A program made the position numbers and the translations under genes. A DNA stretch of 64,000 nucleotides from Pseudomonas kielensis (GTDB lineage Bacteria; Pseudomonadota; Gammaproteobacteria; Pseudomonadales; Pseudomonadaceae): positions 62,001-126,000 of the forward strand of contig NZ_JACMYG010000007.1 in the NCBI RefSeq assembly GCF_014236655.1, in the 5' to 3' direction. Below the pieces are notes generated by a model. The model searched no databases and was not told where the DNA came from. It saw only the letters and a list, made by a program, of their open reading frames with translations. This document shows positions 20,098-28,606 of the stretch, one piece after another; within the stretch, counting starts at the first letter, position 1; each line of letters opens with the position of its first letter.

Positions 20098-20910
20098 TCA
20101 GATGTGCAGGATGAATTCGCGGACCAGCTTGCTGCCGAAATAGGCCAGCATCAGCAGGCAGAAGCCGGCCAGGGTCCAGCGAATGGCCTTGTGCCCGCGC
20201 CAGCCGAGGCGATTGCGGCCCCACAGCAACACGCTGAAGACAATCCAGGCCAGGCACGCCAGCAGGGTCTTGTGTACCAGGTGCTGGGCAAACAGGTTCT
20301 CGACGAACAGCCAGCCAGAGATCAGTGACAGCGACAGCAGGGTCCAGCCGGCCCAGAGGAAACCGAACAGCAGGCTTTCCATGGTTTGCAGCGGCGGGAA
20401 GTTCTTGATCAGCCCCGAGGGGTGCTTGTGCTTGAGCTGGTGGTCTTGCACCAGCACCAGCAGCGCCTGGAACACGGCAATGGTGAACATGCCGTAGGCC
20501 AGGATCGACAGCAGGATATGGGCGAGAATCCCGGGCTCCTCGTCGATCACCTGCACCGTGCCCGTCGGCGCGAACTGCGCCAGCAGCACGGTGGCCAGTC
20601 CCAGTGGGAACAGCAGCAACAGCAGGTTTTCCACCGGGATGCGTGAACACGCCAGCAGGGTCAGGGCGATTACCGCGGCGGCAATCAGGCTGGCGGCGCT
20701 GAAAAAATCCAGGCCCAGGCCGATCGGCGTCACCAGGTGGGTGAACAGGCTCGCGCTGTGGGCCAGGACGGCAAAGATGCCGAGCGTGACCAGCAGGCGT
20801 TTGTTCGCCTTGGCGCCTGTGGCCAGGCGAGAGCCTTGGTAGAAAGTCGCAGCGGCGTATAAGCAGGCGGCGGCGAGTGTCGTGAGCAAACTGGGTGACA
20901 AGGGGAGCAT
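20098..20910 (-). CDS. ypjD: YpjD, CcsA-type inner-membrane protein
   Basis: The 270-residue protein has about eight membrane helices and a CcsA/CcmC-like cytochrome c assembly domain, with the conserved histidine region EPGILAHILLSILAYGMFTIA and the ending LLWGRNRLGWRGHKAIRWTLAGF. It is the homologue of E. coli YpjD, whose role is unclear; heme handling is inferred only from the fold. The ATG at 20910 has AGGA five bases upstream and starts the first helix, while the longer frame lacks these. It is transcribed divergently from ffh. Confidence 0.9.
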   Translation of the reverse strand: MLPLSPSLLTTLAAACLYAAATFYQGSRLATGAKANKRLLVTLGIFAVLAHSASLFTHLVTPIGLGLDFFSAASLIAAAVIALTLLACSRIPVENLLLLLFPLGLATVLLAQFAPTGTVQVIDEEPGILAHILLSILAYGMFTIAVFQALLVLVQDHQLKHKHPSGLIKNFPPLQTMESLLFGFLWAGWTLLSLSLISGWLFVENLFAQHLVHKTLLACLAWIVFSVLLWGRNRLGWRGHKAIRWTLAGFCLLMLAYFGSKLVREFILHI

Positions 20911-21016
20911 AAATCCTGTTAGGCAAGCCCGAAAGAGAATGAGTTTGGCATACAACCCTTGTCGCATGAAAGACCGCACAACCAGACGGCGGGTGTGCGC
21001 CAGACGCAGTCTTCGC

Positions 21017-21022
21017 TATAAT
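21017..21022 (+). promoter_or_regulatory. -10 element of ffh
   Basis: A perfect TATAAT lies 97 bases before the ffh start in the divergent ypjD-ffh gap. The -35 position is weak. Confidence 0.6.
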
Positions 21023-21118
21023 CCGCGACCTGCCCACGCCGCAGGCTCGCCGAGCACATGTTTTTCACGGTCTGGGCCGCCATTACCTCGGTCTCCTTAG
21101 GGCCTGAAAGGATCGCGC

Positions 21119-22495
21119 ATGTTTGAAAACTTAACCGACCGTCTATCGCAGACGCTGCGCCATGTCACCGGCAAAGCCAAGCTGACCGAAGACAATATCA
21201 AAGACACCCTGCGTGAAGTGCGCATGGCGTTGCTCGAAGCCGACGTCGCCCTGCCGGTGGTCAAGGACTTCGTCAATTCGGTCAAGGAGCGCGCTGTCGG
21301 CACCGAGGTGTCGCGCAGCCTGACGCCGGGCCAGGCCTTCGTGAAGATCGTCCAGGCCGAACTCGAAAGCCTGATGGGCGAGGCCAACGAAGACCTGAAC
21401 CTGAGTGCCGTGCCGCCAGCCGTCATCCTGATGGCCGGTCTGCAGGGTGCCGGTAAAACCACCACGGCCGGCAAACTGGCGCGCTTCCTCAAGGAGCGCA
21501 AGAAGAAGTCGGTGATGGTGGTGTCCGCGGACGTCTACCGTCCGGCGGCGATTAAACAGCTGGAAACCCTGGCCAACGACATCGGCGTGACGTTCTTCCC
21601 GTCCGACCTGAGCCAGAAGCCGGTCGATATCGCCGAAGCCGCTATTAAAGAAGCACGCCTGAAATTCATCGACGTGGTCATCGTCGATACCGCCGGTCGC
21701 CTGCACATCGACGAAGAGATGATGGGCGAGATCAAGGCCCTTCATGCCGCGATCAAGCCGGTCGAGACCCTGTTCGTGGTCGACGCCATGACCGGCCAGG
21801 ACGCCGCCAACACGGCCAAGGCCTTTGGCGATGCGCTGCCGCTGACCGGGGTGATCCTGACCAAGGTCGACGGTGATGCCCGTGGCGGTGCCGCGTTGTC
21901 GGTACGTTCCATCACCGGCAAGCCGATCAAGTTCATCGGTATGGGCGAGAAGACCGAAGCCCTCGAGCCGTTCCACCCCGAGCGTATTGCTTCGCGCATC
22001 CTCGGCATGGGCGACGTGCTCAGCCTGATCGAACAGGCTGAACAGACCCTCGACAAGGACAAGGCCGACAAACTGGCGAAAAAGCTGAAGAAGGGCAAAG
22101 GCTTCGACCTCGAAGACTTCCGCGATCAGCTGCAACAGATGAAAAACATGGGCGGCCTCGGCGGCCTGATGGACAAGCTGCCGAATATCGGCGGTGTCAA
22201 CCTGGCGCAAATGGGCAATGCCCAGGGCGCGGCAGAGAAACAGTTCAAGCAGATGGAAGCCATCATCAACTCCATGACCCCGGCCGAGCGCCGCGACCCT
22301 GAGCTGATCAGCGGTTCGCGCAAGCGTCGGATCGCCATGGGTTCCGGCACCCAGGTGCAGGACATCGGCCGCTTGATCAAGCAGCACAAGCAGATGCAGA
22401 AGATGATGAAGAAATTCTCCGCCAAGGGCGGCATGGCAAAAATGATGCGCGGCATGGGCGGTATGTTGCCCGGCGGCGGTATGCCAAAAATGTAA
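21119..22495 (+). CDS. ffh: Signal recognition particle protein Ffh
   Basis: Ffh binds 4.5S RNA and hydrophobic signal sequences on nascent chains and delivers them to FtsY at the membrane. It has 458 residues: N domain (1-95), SRP GTPase G domain with P-loop GLQGAGKTT at 107-115 and DTAGRLHIDEEMM, then the methionine-rich M domain (from about 325, ending in MAKMMRGMGGMLPGG). The ATG is preceded by AAAGGA. It heads a block of translation genes, but about 250 bases with several hairpins separate it from rpsP. Confidence 0.98.
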   Translation: MFENLTDRLSQTLRHVTGKAKLTEDNIKDTLREVRMALLEADVALPVVKDFVNSVKERAVGTEVSRSLTPGQAFVKIVQAELESLMGEANEDLNLSAVPPAVILMAGLQGAGKTTTAGKLARFLKERKKKSVMVVSADVYRPAAIKQLETLANDIGVTFFPSDLSQKPVDIAEAAIKEARLKFIDVVIVDTAGRLHIDEEMMGEIKALHAAIKPVETLFVVDAMTGQDAANTAKAFGDALPLTGVILTKVDGDARGGAALSVRSITGKPIKFIGMGEKTEALEPFHPERIASRILGMGDVLSLIEQAEQTLDKDKADKLAKKLKKGKGFDLEDFRDQLQQMKNMGGLGGLMDKLPNIGGVNLAQMGNAQGAAEKQFKQMEAIINSMTPAERRDPELISGSRKRRIAMGSGTQVQDIGRLIKQHKQMQKMMKKFSAKGGMAKMMRGMGGMLPGGGMPKM

Positions 22496-22502
22496 AGAAT
22501 TC

Positions 22503-22596
22503 GCGCCGACAGTCTTGTCGGCGCGGTCCCCACACGGACGTGGGGCCAGCAGTAGCCCGCCTTGGCGGGCGCTGACTCGCCGTTGGAGACAACGGC
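22503..22596 (+). repeat. Four consecutive hairpins between ffh and rpsP
   Basis: Four perfect stem-loops follow each other: 22503-22524 (9 bp), 22528-22545 (6 bp, loop ACGGAC), 22555-22570 (6 bp) and 22579-22596 (6 bp, loop GGAGAC). None has a T-run. The region may end or protect the ffh mRNA, or be a structured RNA; two loops carry GGA, the core of RsmA/CsrA sites. Confidence 0.6.
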
Positions 22597-22644
22597 TCTA
22601 CCGCAAATCTGGATGGCACGCCGATAGGCGCCAGAAAAAGACAT

Positions 22645-22672
22645 TTGCAAAAGTCCGGATATTCCTTAGAAT
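22645..22672 (+). promoter_or_regulatory. Probable promoter of rpsP-rimM-trmD-rplS
   Basis: TTGCAA (four of six) is separated by 16 bases from TAGAAT (five of six), giving a leader of about 65 bases before rpsP. Confidence 0.6.
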
Positions 22673-22744
22673 ATGCGGCCTTTCGGGCACCTATGCCCGC
22701 TGTGCATTTAGATTTGCAGCACCGACTACAGGAACTATGTTCAC

Positions 22745-22996
22745 ATGCTAACAATCCGTCTTGCCCTTGGCGGCTCCAAAAAGCGCCCGTTCTACCACTT
22801 GACCGTAACCGACAGCCGCAACCCGCGCGACGGTTCGCACAAAGAACAGGTTGGTTTCTTCAACCCTGTTGCTCGTGGTCAAGAAGTCCGTCTGTCCGTG
22901 AACCAAGAGCGCGTAGCCTACTGGCTGAGCGTTGGTGCACAACCTTCTGAGCGTGTTGCTCAGTTGCTGAAGGAATCTGCTAAGGCTGCGGCCTGA
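22745..22996 (+). CDS. rpsP: 30S ribosomal protein S16
   Basis: This 83-residue protein is S16 of the small subunit, needed for correct 16S rRNA folding. The family pattern is complete: [35 protein letters not shown] and [20 protein letters not shown] lies about ten bases upstream. It opens the conserved rpsP-rimM-trmD-rplS operon, with rimM five bases behind. Confidence 0.98.
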   Translation: MLTIRLALGGSKKRPFYHLTVTDSRNPRDGSHKEQVGFFNPVARGQEVRLSVNQERVAYWLSVGAQPSERVAQLLKESAKAAA

Positions 22997-23001
22997 GCAA
23001 T

Positions 23002-23538
23002 ATGAACGCGACGCCAGCCAATGCTGATGATTTGATCGTTATCGGCAAAATTTATTCTGTTCATGGCGTTCGCGGCGAAGTGAAGGTGTATTCCTTTACT
23101 GATCCGACTGAAAACCTCTTGCAGTACAAAACCTGGACGCTCAAGCGCGAAGGCAGCGTAAAGCAGGTTGAGCTGGTCAGCGGACGTGGGAACGACAAGT
23201 TCCTGGTCGCAAAGCTCAAGGGTCTTGATGATCGTGAAGAAGCCCGTCTTCTGGCCGGTTATGAGATCTGCGTGCCGCGCAACCTGTTCCCTGAACTGAC
23301 CGACGGCGAGTACTACTGGTACCAGCTCGAAGGTCTGAAGGTCATTGACCAACTCGGGCAATTGCTCGGGAAGATCGATCATCTTCTGGAAACCGGCGCC
23401 AATGATGTAATGGTGGTCAAGTCTTGCGCTGGCAGCCTGGATGATCGCGAACGCCTCTTGCCCTATACGGAGCAATGTGTGTTGGCAGTCGACCTGGCAG
23501 CAGGCGAGATGAAGGTGGAATGGGATGCGGACTTCTAA
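23002..23538 (+). CDS. rimM: 16S rRNA maturation factor RimM
   Basis: RimM binds S19 and the 16S head domain during late 30S assembly. The 178 residues show the N-terminal RimM domain ([22 protein letters not shown]) and the C-terminal PRC-barrel ([12 protein letters not shown], then ANDVMVV and LLPY). It lies between rpsP and trmD in the standard order. The stop is two bases before the trmD start. Confidence 0.97.
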   Translation: MNATPANADDLIVIGKIYSVHGVRGEVKVYSFTDPTENLLQYKTWTLKREGSVKQVELVSGRGNDKFLVAKLKGLDDREEARLLAGYEICVPRNLFPELTDGEYYWYQLEGLKVIDQLGQLLGKIDHLLETGANDVMVVKSCAGSLDDRERLLPYTEQCVLAVDLAAGEMKVEWDADF

Positions 23539-23540
23539 GC

Positions 23541-24293
23541 GTGGCTAACTTGCGCGTAGAAGTGATCAGTTTGTTTCCCGAGATGTTCTCCGCCATCAGC
23601 GAGTACGGCATCACCAGTCGGGCGGTGAAACAGGGGCTCTTGCAGCTGACCTGTTGGAATCCGCGAGACTACACGACGGATCGACATCACACTGTGGACG
23701 ATCGCCCATTTGGCGGTGGCCCGGGCATGGTGATGAAGATCAAGCCCCTGGAAGATGCTCTGGTTCAGGCCAAGGCAGCAGCCGGGGAGGCGGCGAAGGT
23801 CATTTACCTGTCGCCCCAAGGCCGTCAACTGACTCAGTCGGCGGTACGCGAGTTGGCGAATGAGGAAGCATTAATCCTGATTGCCGGCCGCTATGAAGGC
23901 ATTGACGAGCGATTTATTGAAGCTCATGTCGATGAAGAGTGGTCGATTGGTGACTATGTACTGTCTGGCGGCGAGCTGCCGGCGATGGTCCTGATTGACG
24001 CGGTTACGCGACTGCTGCCTGGAGCTTTAGGGCATGCGGACTCCGCCGAGGAAGATTCCTTTACGGATGGTCTGCTGGATTGCCCGCACTACACCCGACC
24101 GGAGGTGTATGCGGATCAGCGTGTTCCCGACGTGTTGCTAAGTGGCAATCACGCGCATATCCGGCGTTGGCGTTTACAGCAGTCCCTTGGTAGGACCTTT
24201 GAACGACGCGCCGATCTTCTGGAAAGCCGCTCGCTTTCTGGAGAAGAGAAGAAGCTGCTCGAGGAATACATCCGCGAGCGGGACGATAGTTAA
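23541..24293 (+). CDS. trmD: tRNA (guanine37-N1)-methyltransferase
   Basis: TrmD methylates G37 next to the anticodon of tRNAs for Leu, Pro and Arg, preventing +1 slippage. The 250-residue protein has the trefoil-knot SPOUT motifs [30 protein letters not shown] and [17 protein letters not shown] chose the GTG at 23541, which gives [16 protein letters not shown]; an in-frame ATG at 23520 lies inside rimM and would add an unconserved seven-residue extension. The ribosome-binding site is poor, so coupling to rimM is likely. Confidence 0.96.
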   Translation: MANLRVEVISLFPEMFSAISEYGITSRAVKQGLLQLTCWNPRDYTTDRHHTVDDRPFGGGPGMVMKIKPLEDALVQAKAAAGEAAKVIYLSPQGRQLTQSAVRELANEEALILIAGRYEGIDERFIEAHVDEEWSIGDYVLSGGELPAMVLIDAVTRLLPGALGHADSAEEDSFTDGLLDCPHYTRPEVYADQRVPDVLLSGNHAHIRRWRLQQSLGRTFERRADLLESRSLSGEEKKLLEEYIRERDDS

Positions 24294-24338
24294 CAACGTA
24301 TCGATGGTAGATCCGACGATTTACCTTAGGAGCACAGC

Positions 24339-24689
24339 ATGACTAACAAAATCATCCTTGCACTCGAAGCAGAGCAGATGACCAAAGAGATCCCTACCTT
24401 TGCCCCGGGCGACACCATTGTCGTTCAGGTGAAAGTGAAGGAAGGCGACCGTTCGCGTCTGCAAGCGTTCGAAGGTGTTGTTATCGCCAAGCGTAACCGC
24501 GGCGTAAACAGTGCTTTCACCGTACGTAAGATCTCCAACGGTGTTGGCGTAGAGCGTACTTTCCAGACCTACAGCCCGCAAATCGACAGCATGGCTGTCA
24601 AGCGTCGCGGTGACGTACGTAAAGCCAAGCTGTACTACCTGCGTGACCTGTCGGGTAAAGCAGCTCGCATCAAGGAAAAACTGGCTTAA
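24339..24689 (+). CDS. rplS: 50S ribosomal protein L19
   Basis: L19 sits at the interface between the ribosomal subunits. The 116 residues contain the family features [33 protein letters not shown] and the ending [23 protein letters not shown]. It has a good upstream TTAGGAG and is the last gene of the operon, closed by a strong terminator. Confidence 0.98.
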
Positions 24690-24712
24690 GTCCAGCTTCC
24701 GATGCAGAAAAA

Positions 24713-24735
24713 AGCAGCCTACGGGCTGCTTTTTT
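24713..24735 (+). terminator. Terminator of the rpsP-rplS operon
   Basis: A 7-bp GC core (AGCAGCC / GGCTGCT), extendable by A-T pairs, has a 4-base loop and a run of six Ts. The A-run on the 5' side could also serve the convergent antiporter gene. Confidence 0.92.
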
Positions 24736-24762
24736 GTGCCTGGAATTTAACCCTGGCGCTGG

Positions 24763-26571
24763 TCAGGCGTCATTGGCCCCGGGCTGGATCAGCGCCACCA
24801 GGGTCCAGCCAGCGGCGGGTTTGATCACGCTGTCGGGTGTCAGCACGTAGACCCAGCCACTGGGGTCCTGGGCAAACAGCAGCGTCGCACGATCACCGTG
24901 CAGCGCCTGATAGTCCTCCCAGCCAAAACCGTCGGTCAGGTGAGTGGTATAGAGTTCGGCGCCCTGGCTGAGCAGGCTGGCCAGCTTGGTGTAGGTCAGC
25001 ACCTGGCTGCCCAGCAGTTGCCCACGGTGCTCGTGGCTGGCGCGGTGCTTGTCGGTGCGCCGGCTTTCCTGGCCGCTGGCCAGGGAGAACATGCGCTGAT
25101 GCCCGAACTCATGGCGAAAGCGCATGGTGGCCAGGGTATTGAGCTCCCCCGAAGGGGAGAGCGCCAGCAGGTGGCCGAGGCCGACCAGGTCCAGGTGAGC
25201 GTCCGCGTGTTGCGAGGCCGGATTACCGAAGTAAGTAGGCAGCCCCTCCATGCGCGCTGCACGGATGTTTTCCCAGCTCGAATCGGTCAGCAGCACGCGG
25301 CTGCCCAGTTGCTGCAGGGCCTTGCCCAGTGCCCGTGAAGGACCGTTGGCGCCCACGATGAGGAATCCGCTGGGGGCGGGCTCGGCGACTTTCAGCAGGC
25401 GCGCCAGGGGGCGGGCAGTGGCGCTTTGCAACACCACCGTGCCGATAATGACCGCAAAGGTCAGGGGCACCAGCAGCAGCGCTCCTTCGTGACCGGCCTC
25501 ATGCAGGCGGATCGCAAAGATGGCCGACACCGCCGCCGCGACGATGCCCCGTGGTGCGATCCAGGCCAGCAGCGCGCGCTCGCGCCAGTTGAGGCTGGAA
25601 CCCAGGGTCGAGAGCACCACGTTCAGTGGTCGGGCAATGAACTGAATCACCAGCAATAGCAGTAGGACCAGCGGCCCGAGGGCGATCATCGCGTTCAGGT
25701 CCAGGCGGGCCGCCAGCAGAATGAACAGGCCGGAGATCAACAGCACGCTGAGGTTTTCCTTGAAGTGCAGGATGTGCCGCACATCCACCCCCTTCATGTT
25801 GGCCAGCCACATGCCCATCAGGGTCACCGCCAGCAGCCCGGACTCGTGCATCACCTGGTTGGCGGCGATGAAGATCGCCAGTACGGCGGCCAGTGACGCC
25901 AGGTTGTGCAGGTATTCCGGCAGCCATTGGCGCCGAATCAGGGTGCCGAGCGCCCAGCCACCGGCGATGCCGAACAGGCTGCCGCAGAGGATGACCCCAG
26001 CGAATGTCAGCAGGCTGTGCTTGATGCCGTGGCCTTCGGCGCTGGCGATGATGAAGCTGTAGACAACCACCGCGAGCAACGCGCCAATCGGGTCAATGAC
26101 AATGCCTTCCCAGCGCAGGATATTGGCAATCGAGGCCTTCGGGCGCACCACCCGCAGCATGGGCACGATGACCGTGGGGCCGGTGACCAGGGTCAGGCTG
26201 CCAAACAGAATCGCCAGCAGCCAGTCGAAACCCAGTAGCCAGTGGGTGGCGACCGCGATCACCACCCAGGTCGCCAGGGCGCCGATGGTCACGAGGCGAT
26301 GCACCACGCTGCCGATCTCGCGCCATTCGGACAGGTGCAAGGTCAGGCTGCCCTCGAACAGGATCAGCGCCACGGCCAGTGACACCAGGGGCATCAGCAG
26401 CGGGCCGAACATTTCCTGCGGGTCGAGCCAGCCCAGTACCGGCCCCACCACAATCCCGGTCAGCAGCAGAAACAAAATCGCGGGCAACTTCAGGCGCCAG
26501 GCCAGCCATTGGCAGCCTAAAGCTGCCGCACCAATGCCACCGAAGGCCAAGAGGATTTGCTGTTCGTTCAT
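24763..26571 (-). CDS. CPA1-type sodium or potassium/proton antiporter with C-terminal regulatory domain
   Basis: The 602-residue protein has about twelve membrane helices of the Na_H_Exchanger family (residues 1-395), including the LILFEGSLTL and GPTVIVPMLR segments and the acidic helix EGIVIDPIGALLAVVVY that holds the ion-binding Asp. A cytosolic TrkA-N-like domain follows (about 400-520; FLIVGANGPSRALGKALQQLG), suggesting control by nucleotide. The ion specificity cannot be deduced. It converges on rplS and is divergent from xerD. Confidence 0.9.
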   Translation of the reverse strand: MNEQQILLAFGGIGAAALGCQWLAWRLKLPAILFLLLTGIVVGPVLGWLDPQEMFGPLLMPLVSLAVALILFEGSLTLHLSEWREIGSVVHRLVTIGALATWVVIAVATHWLLGFDWLLAILFGSLTLVTGPTVIVPMLRVVRPKASIANILRWEGIVIDPIGALLAVVVYSFIIASAEGHGIKHSLLTFAGVILCGSLFGIAGGWALGTLIRRQWLPEYLHNLASLAAVLAIFIAANQVMHESGLLAVTLMGMWLANMKGVDVRHILHFKENLSVLLISGLFILLAARLDLNAMIALGPLVLLLLLVIQFIARPLNVVLSTLGSSLNWRERALLAWIAPRGIVAAAVSAIFAIRLHEAGHEGALLLVPLTFAVIIGTVVLQSATARPLARLLKVAEPAPSGFLIVGANGPSRALGKALQQLGSRVLLTDSSWENIRAARMEGLPTYFGNPASQHADAHLDLVGLGHLLALSPSGELNTLATMRFRHEFGHQRMFSLASGQESRRTDKHRASHEHRGQLLGSQVLTYTKLASLLSQGAELYTTHLTDGFGWEDYQALHGDRATLLFAQDPSGWVYVLTPDSVIKPAAGWTLVALIQPGANDA

Positions 26572-26678
26572 CGATGCTCCCTGTTCCTTGAAATAGCTGG
26601 CTATGAAAGACTAGCGGGCATCCTTACCGTTCCCTGTTTTTTTACGCGCAGCGCCTGGCCTGCGTGTCTTGAGTATCC

Positions 26679-27575
26679 ATGCCTGCTATCGAACATCCTC
26701 TGATCGACCAGTTTCTCGACGCCTTGTGGTTGGAAAAAGGCCTCGCGGACAATACGCGCGACGCCTACCGCAGTGATCTGGCGCTGTTCAACGGCTGGCT
26801 CCAGGAGCAGGGGCTGGAGTTGCTCAACGCCGGTCGCGAGCTGATCCTCGACCACCTGGCCTGGCGCCTGGAGCAGAATTACAAACCACGCTCCACTGCT
26901 CGGTTTCTCTCGGGTGTGCGTGGGTTCTATCGTTATCTGCTGCGGGAAAAGCTGATCAGCGTCGACCCAACGCTGCGGGTCGACATGCCGCAATTGGGTC
27001 GGCCGTTGCCTAAATCCTTGTCGGAAGCCGACGTCGAGGCCTTGCTGGCGGCGCCGGACCTCAGTGAGGCCATCGGCCAGCGGGACCGGGCGATGCTCGA
27101 GGTGTTGTACGCCTGCGGTCTGCGGGTCACCGAGCTGATCAGCCTGACCCTGGAGCAGGTCAACCTGCGCCAGGGGGTGCTGCGGGTCATGGGCAAGGGC
27201 AGCAAGGAACGCCTGGTGCCGATGGGGGAGGAGGCGATTGTCTGGGTCGAACGCTATATGCGTGATGCCCGTGGCGAACTGTTGGGCGGACGACCCAGTG
27301 ATGTGCTGTTCCCCAGCCAGCGCGGTGAGCAGATGACCCGCCAGACGTTCTGGCACCGGATCAAGCACCAGGCCAAGGTCGCCGGTATCGGCAAGTCCCT
27401 GTCGCCCCACACCTTGCGCCACGCCTTCGCCACCCATTTGCTCAACCACGGCGCTGACCTGCGGGTGGTGCAGATGTTGCTCGGCCATAGCGACCTGTCG
27501 ACCACCCAGATCTACACCCACGTGGCCCGGGCCCGCCTGCAGGACTTGCATGCCAAGCACCACCCAAGAGGCTGA
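26679..27575 (+). CDS. xerD: Tyrosine recombinase XerD
   Basis: XerD, with XerC, resolves chromosome dimers at dif under control of FtsK. The 298 residues hold the N-terminal core-binding domain (about 3-90) and the catalytic domain with all six active residues: Arg149 (CGLRVTE), Lys173, His244, Arg247 (PHTLRHAFATH), His270 (LLGHSDLS) and Tyr279 (TTQIYTHV). It precedes dsbC as in many gammaproteobacteria. Confidence 0.97.
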   Translation: MPAIEHPLIDQFLDALWLEKGLADNTRDAYRSDLALFNGWLQEQGLELLNAGRELILDHLAWRLEQNYKPRSTARFLSGVRGFYRYLLREKLISVDPTLRVDMPQLGRPLPKSLSEADVEALLAAPDLSEAIGQRDRAMLEVLYACGLRVTELISLTLEQVNLRQGVLRVMGKGSKERLVPMGEEAIVWVERYMRDARGELLGGRPSDVLFPSQRGEQMTRQTFWHRIKHQAKVAGIGKSLSPHTLRHAFATHLLNHGADLRVVQMLLGHSDLSTTQIYTHVARARLQDLHAKHHPRG

Positions 27576-27738
27576 ATCGAAGGCCCGTGGGTAGGCGCTT
27601 CGTTGCCTCGCGTTACCGGGAGTCGGCCACAGGGACCTTATGTGATAGGCTTTGCCGGTTTGCACGATGGACGGTTATGACCCGGTGTTTCGGTACGGGC
27701 GTTCTGGCCGATCCATTTGTCCGCCTTCAGGAGTTCTC

Positions 27739-28470
27739 ATGCGTCTGACCCAGATTTTCGCCGCCGCAGCCATTGCGTTGGTCAGCACTTTCGCCGTCGC
27801 CGATGATGCGGCTGACAAAGCCATCCGCAAGAGCCTGGAAACCCTCCAGCTCGACACGCCGATCGAAACCATCAGCGCCAGCCCGCTGGCCGGTCTTTAC
27901 GAAGTCAAGCTCAAGGGCAGCCGCGTGCTGTACGCCAGCGCCGACGGTCAGTACATCGTCCAGGGCTATCTGTTTCAGCTCAAGGACGGCAAGCCGGTCA
28001 ACCTGACCGAGAAAACCGAGCGCCTGGGCGTTGCCAAGCTGGTCAACGGTATCCCGGTCGCCGAGACCGTGGTCTACCCGGCCATCGGCGAAACCAAGAC
28101 CCACATCACCGTATTCACCGACACCACGTGCCCGTATTGCCATAAATTGCACGCTGAAGTGCCGGCCTTGAACAAAATGGGGGTCGAAGTGCGGTATGTT
28201 GCTTTCCCACGCCAGGGCCTCGGCTCGCCGGGTGATGAGCAACTGCAGAACGTGTGGTGCTCCACCGACAAGAAAGCAGCCATGGACAAGATGGTCGATG
28301 GCAAGGAAATCAAGGCGGCGAAGTGTGCCAACCCGGTTGCCAAACAGTTCGCCCTGGGTCAGTCGATCGGTGTGAACGGTACGCCGGCCATCGTTTTGGC
28401 CGACGGCCAAGTGATTCCGGGCTACCAGCCGGCGCCACAAGTCGCCAAACTGGCGTTGGGTGCGAAATAA
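27739..28470 (+). CDS. dsbC: Periplasmic disulfide isomerase DsbC
   Basis: DsbC is a dimeric periplasmic thiol isomerase that corrects wrong disulfides and is kept reduced by DsbD. The 243-residue precursor has a signal peptide (cleavage likely after AVA at 21), an N-terminal dimerisation domain, and a thioredoxin domain with the active site CPYC at 131-134 followed by the cis-Pro segment GVNGTPAIVL. A second cysteine pair (VWCSTDKK and AAKCANP) matches the structural disulfide. The ATG has CAGGAG upstream. Confidence 0.96.
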   Translation: MRLTQIFAAAAIALVSTFAVADDAADKAIRKSLETLQLDTPIETISASPLAGLYEVKLKGSRVLYASADGQYIVQGYLFQLKDGKPVNLTEKTERLGVAKLVNGIPVAETVVYPAIGETKTHITVFTDTTCPYCHKLHAEVPALNKMGVEVRYVAFPRQGLGSPGDEQLQNVWCSTDKKAAMDKMVDGKEIKAAKCANPVAKQFALGQSIGVNGTPAIVLADGQVIPGYQPAPQVAKLALGAK

Positions 28471-28566
28471 TCCTGTGTCGTCACGGTAAGCCTTTGACGA
28501 TCATGGAGCGACGACAGCCGTCGGCGTTCCATTAATAGAGAGCCGCACAGGTTGTGGCTGTTTTTC

Positions 28567-28592
28567 ACGGCCGACCTTGTGTCGGCCGTTTT
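28567..28592 (+). terminator. Hairpin with short T-run just before hom
   Basis: A 9-bp stem (ACGGCCGAC / GTCGGCCGT) with a 5-base loop is followed by TTTT. It ends only about 15 bases before the hom start codon, so it could terminate dsbC transcripts or act as an attenuator of hom. Confidence 0.65.
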
Positions 28593-28606
28593 ATGGGGAG
28601 TTCAAA

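Noticed and set aside
23520..23541. An upstream in-frame ATG for trmD
   Set aside because: It lies inside rimM and would add an unconserved MGCGLLS extension. The GTG at 23541 starts the conserved protein.
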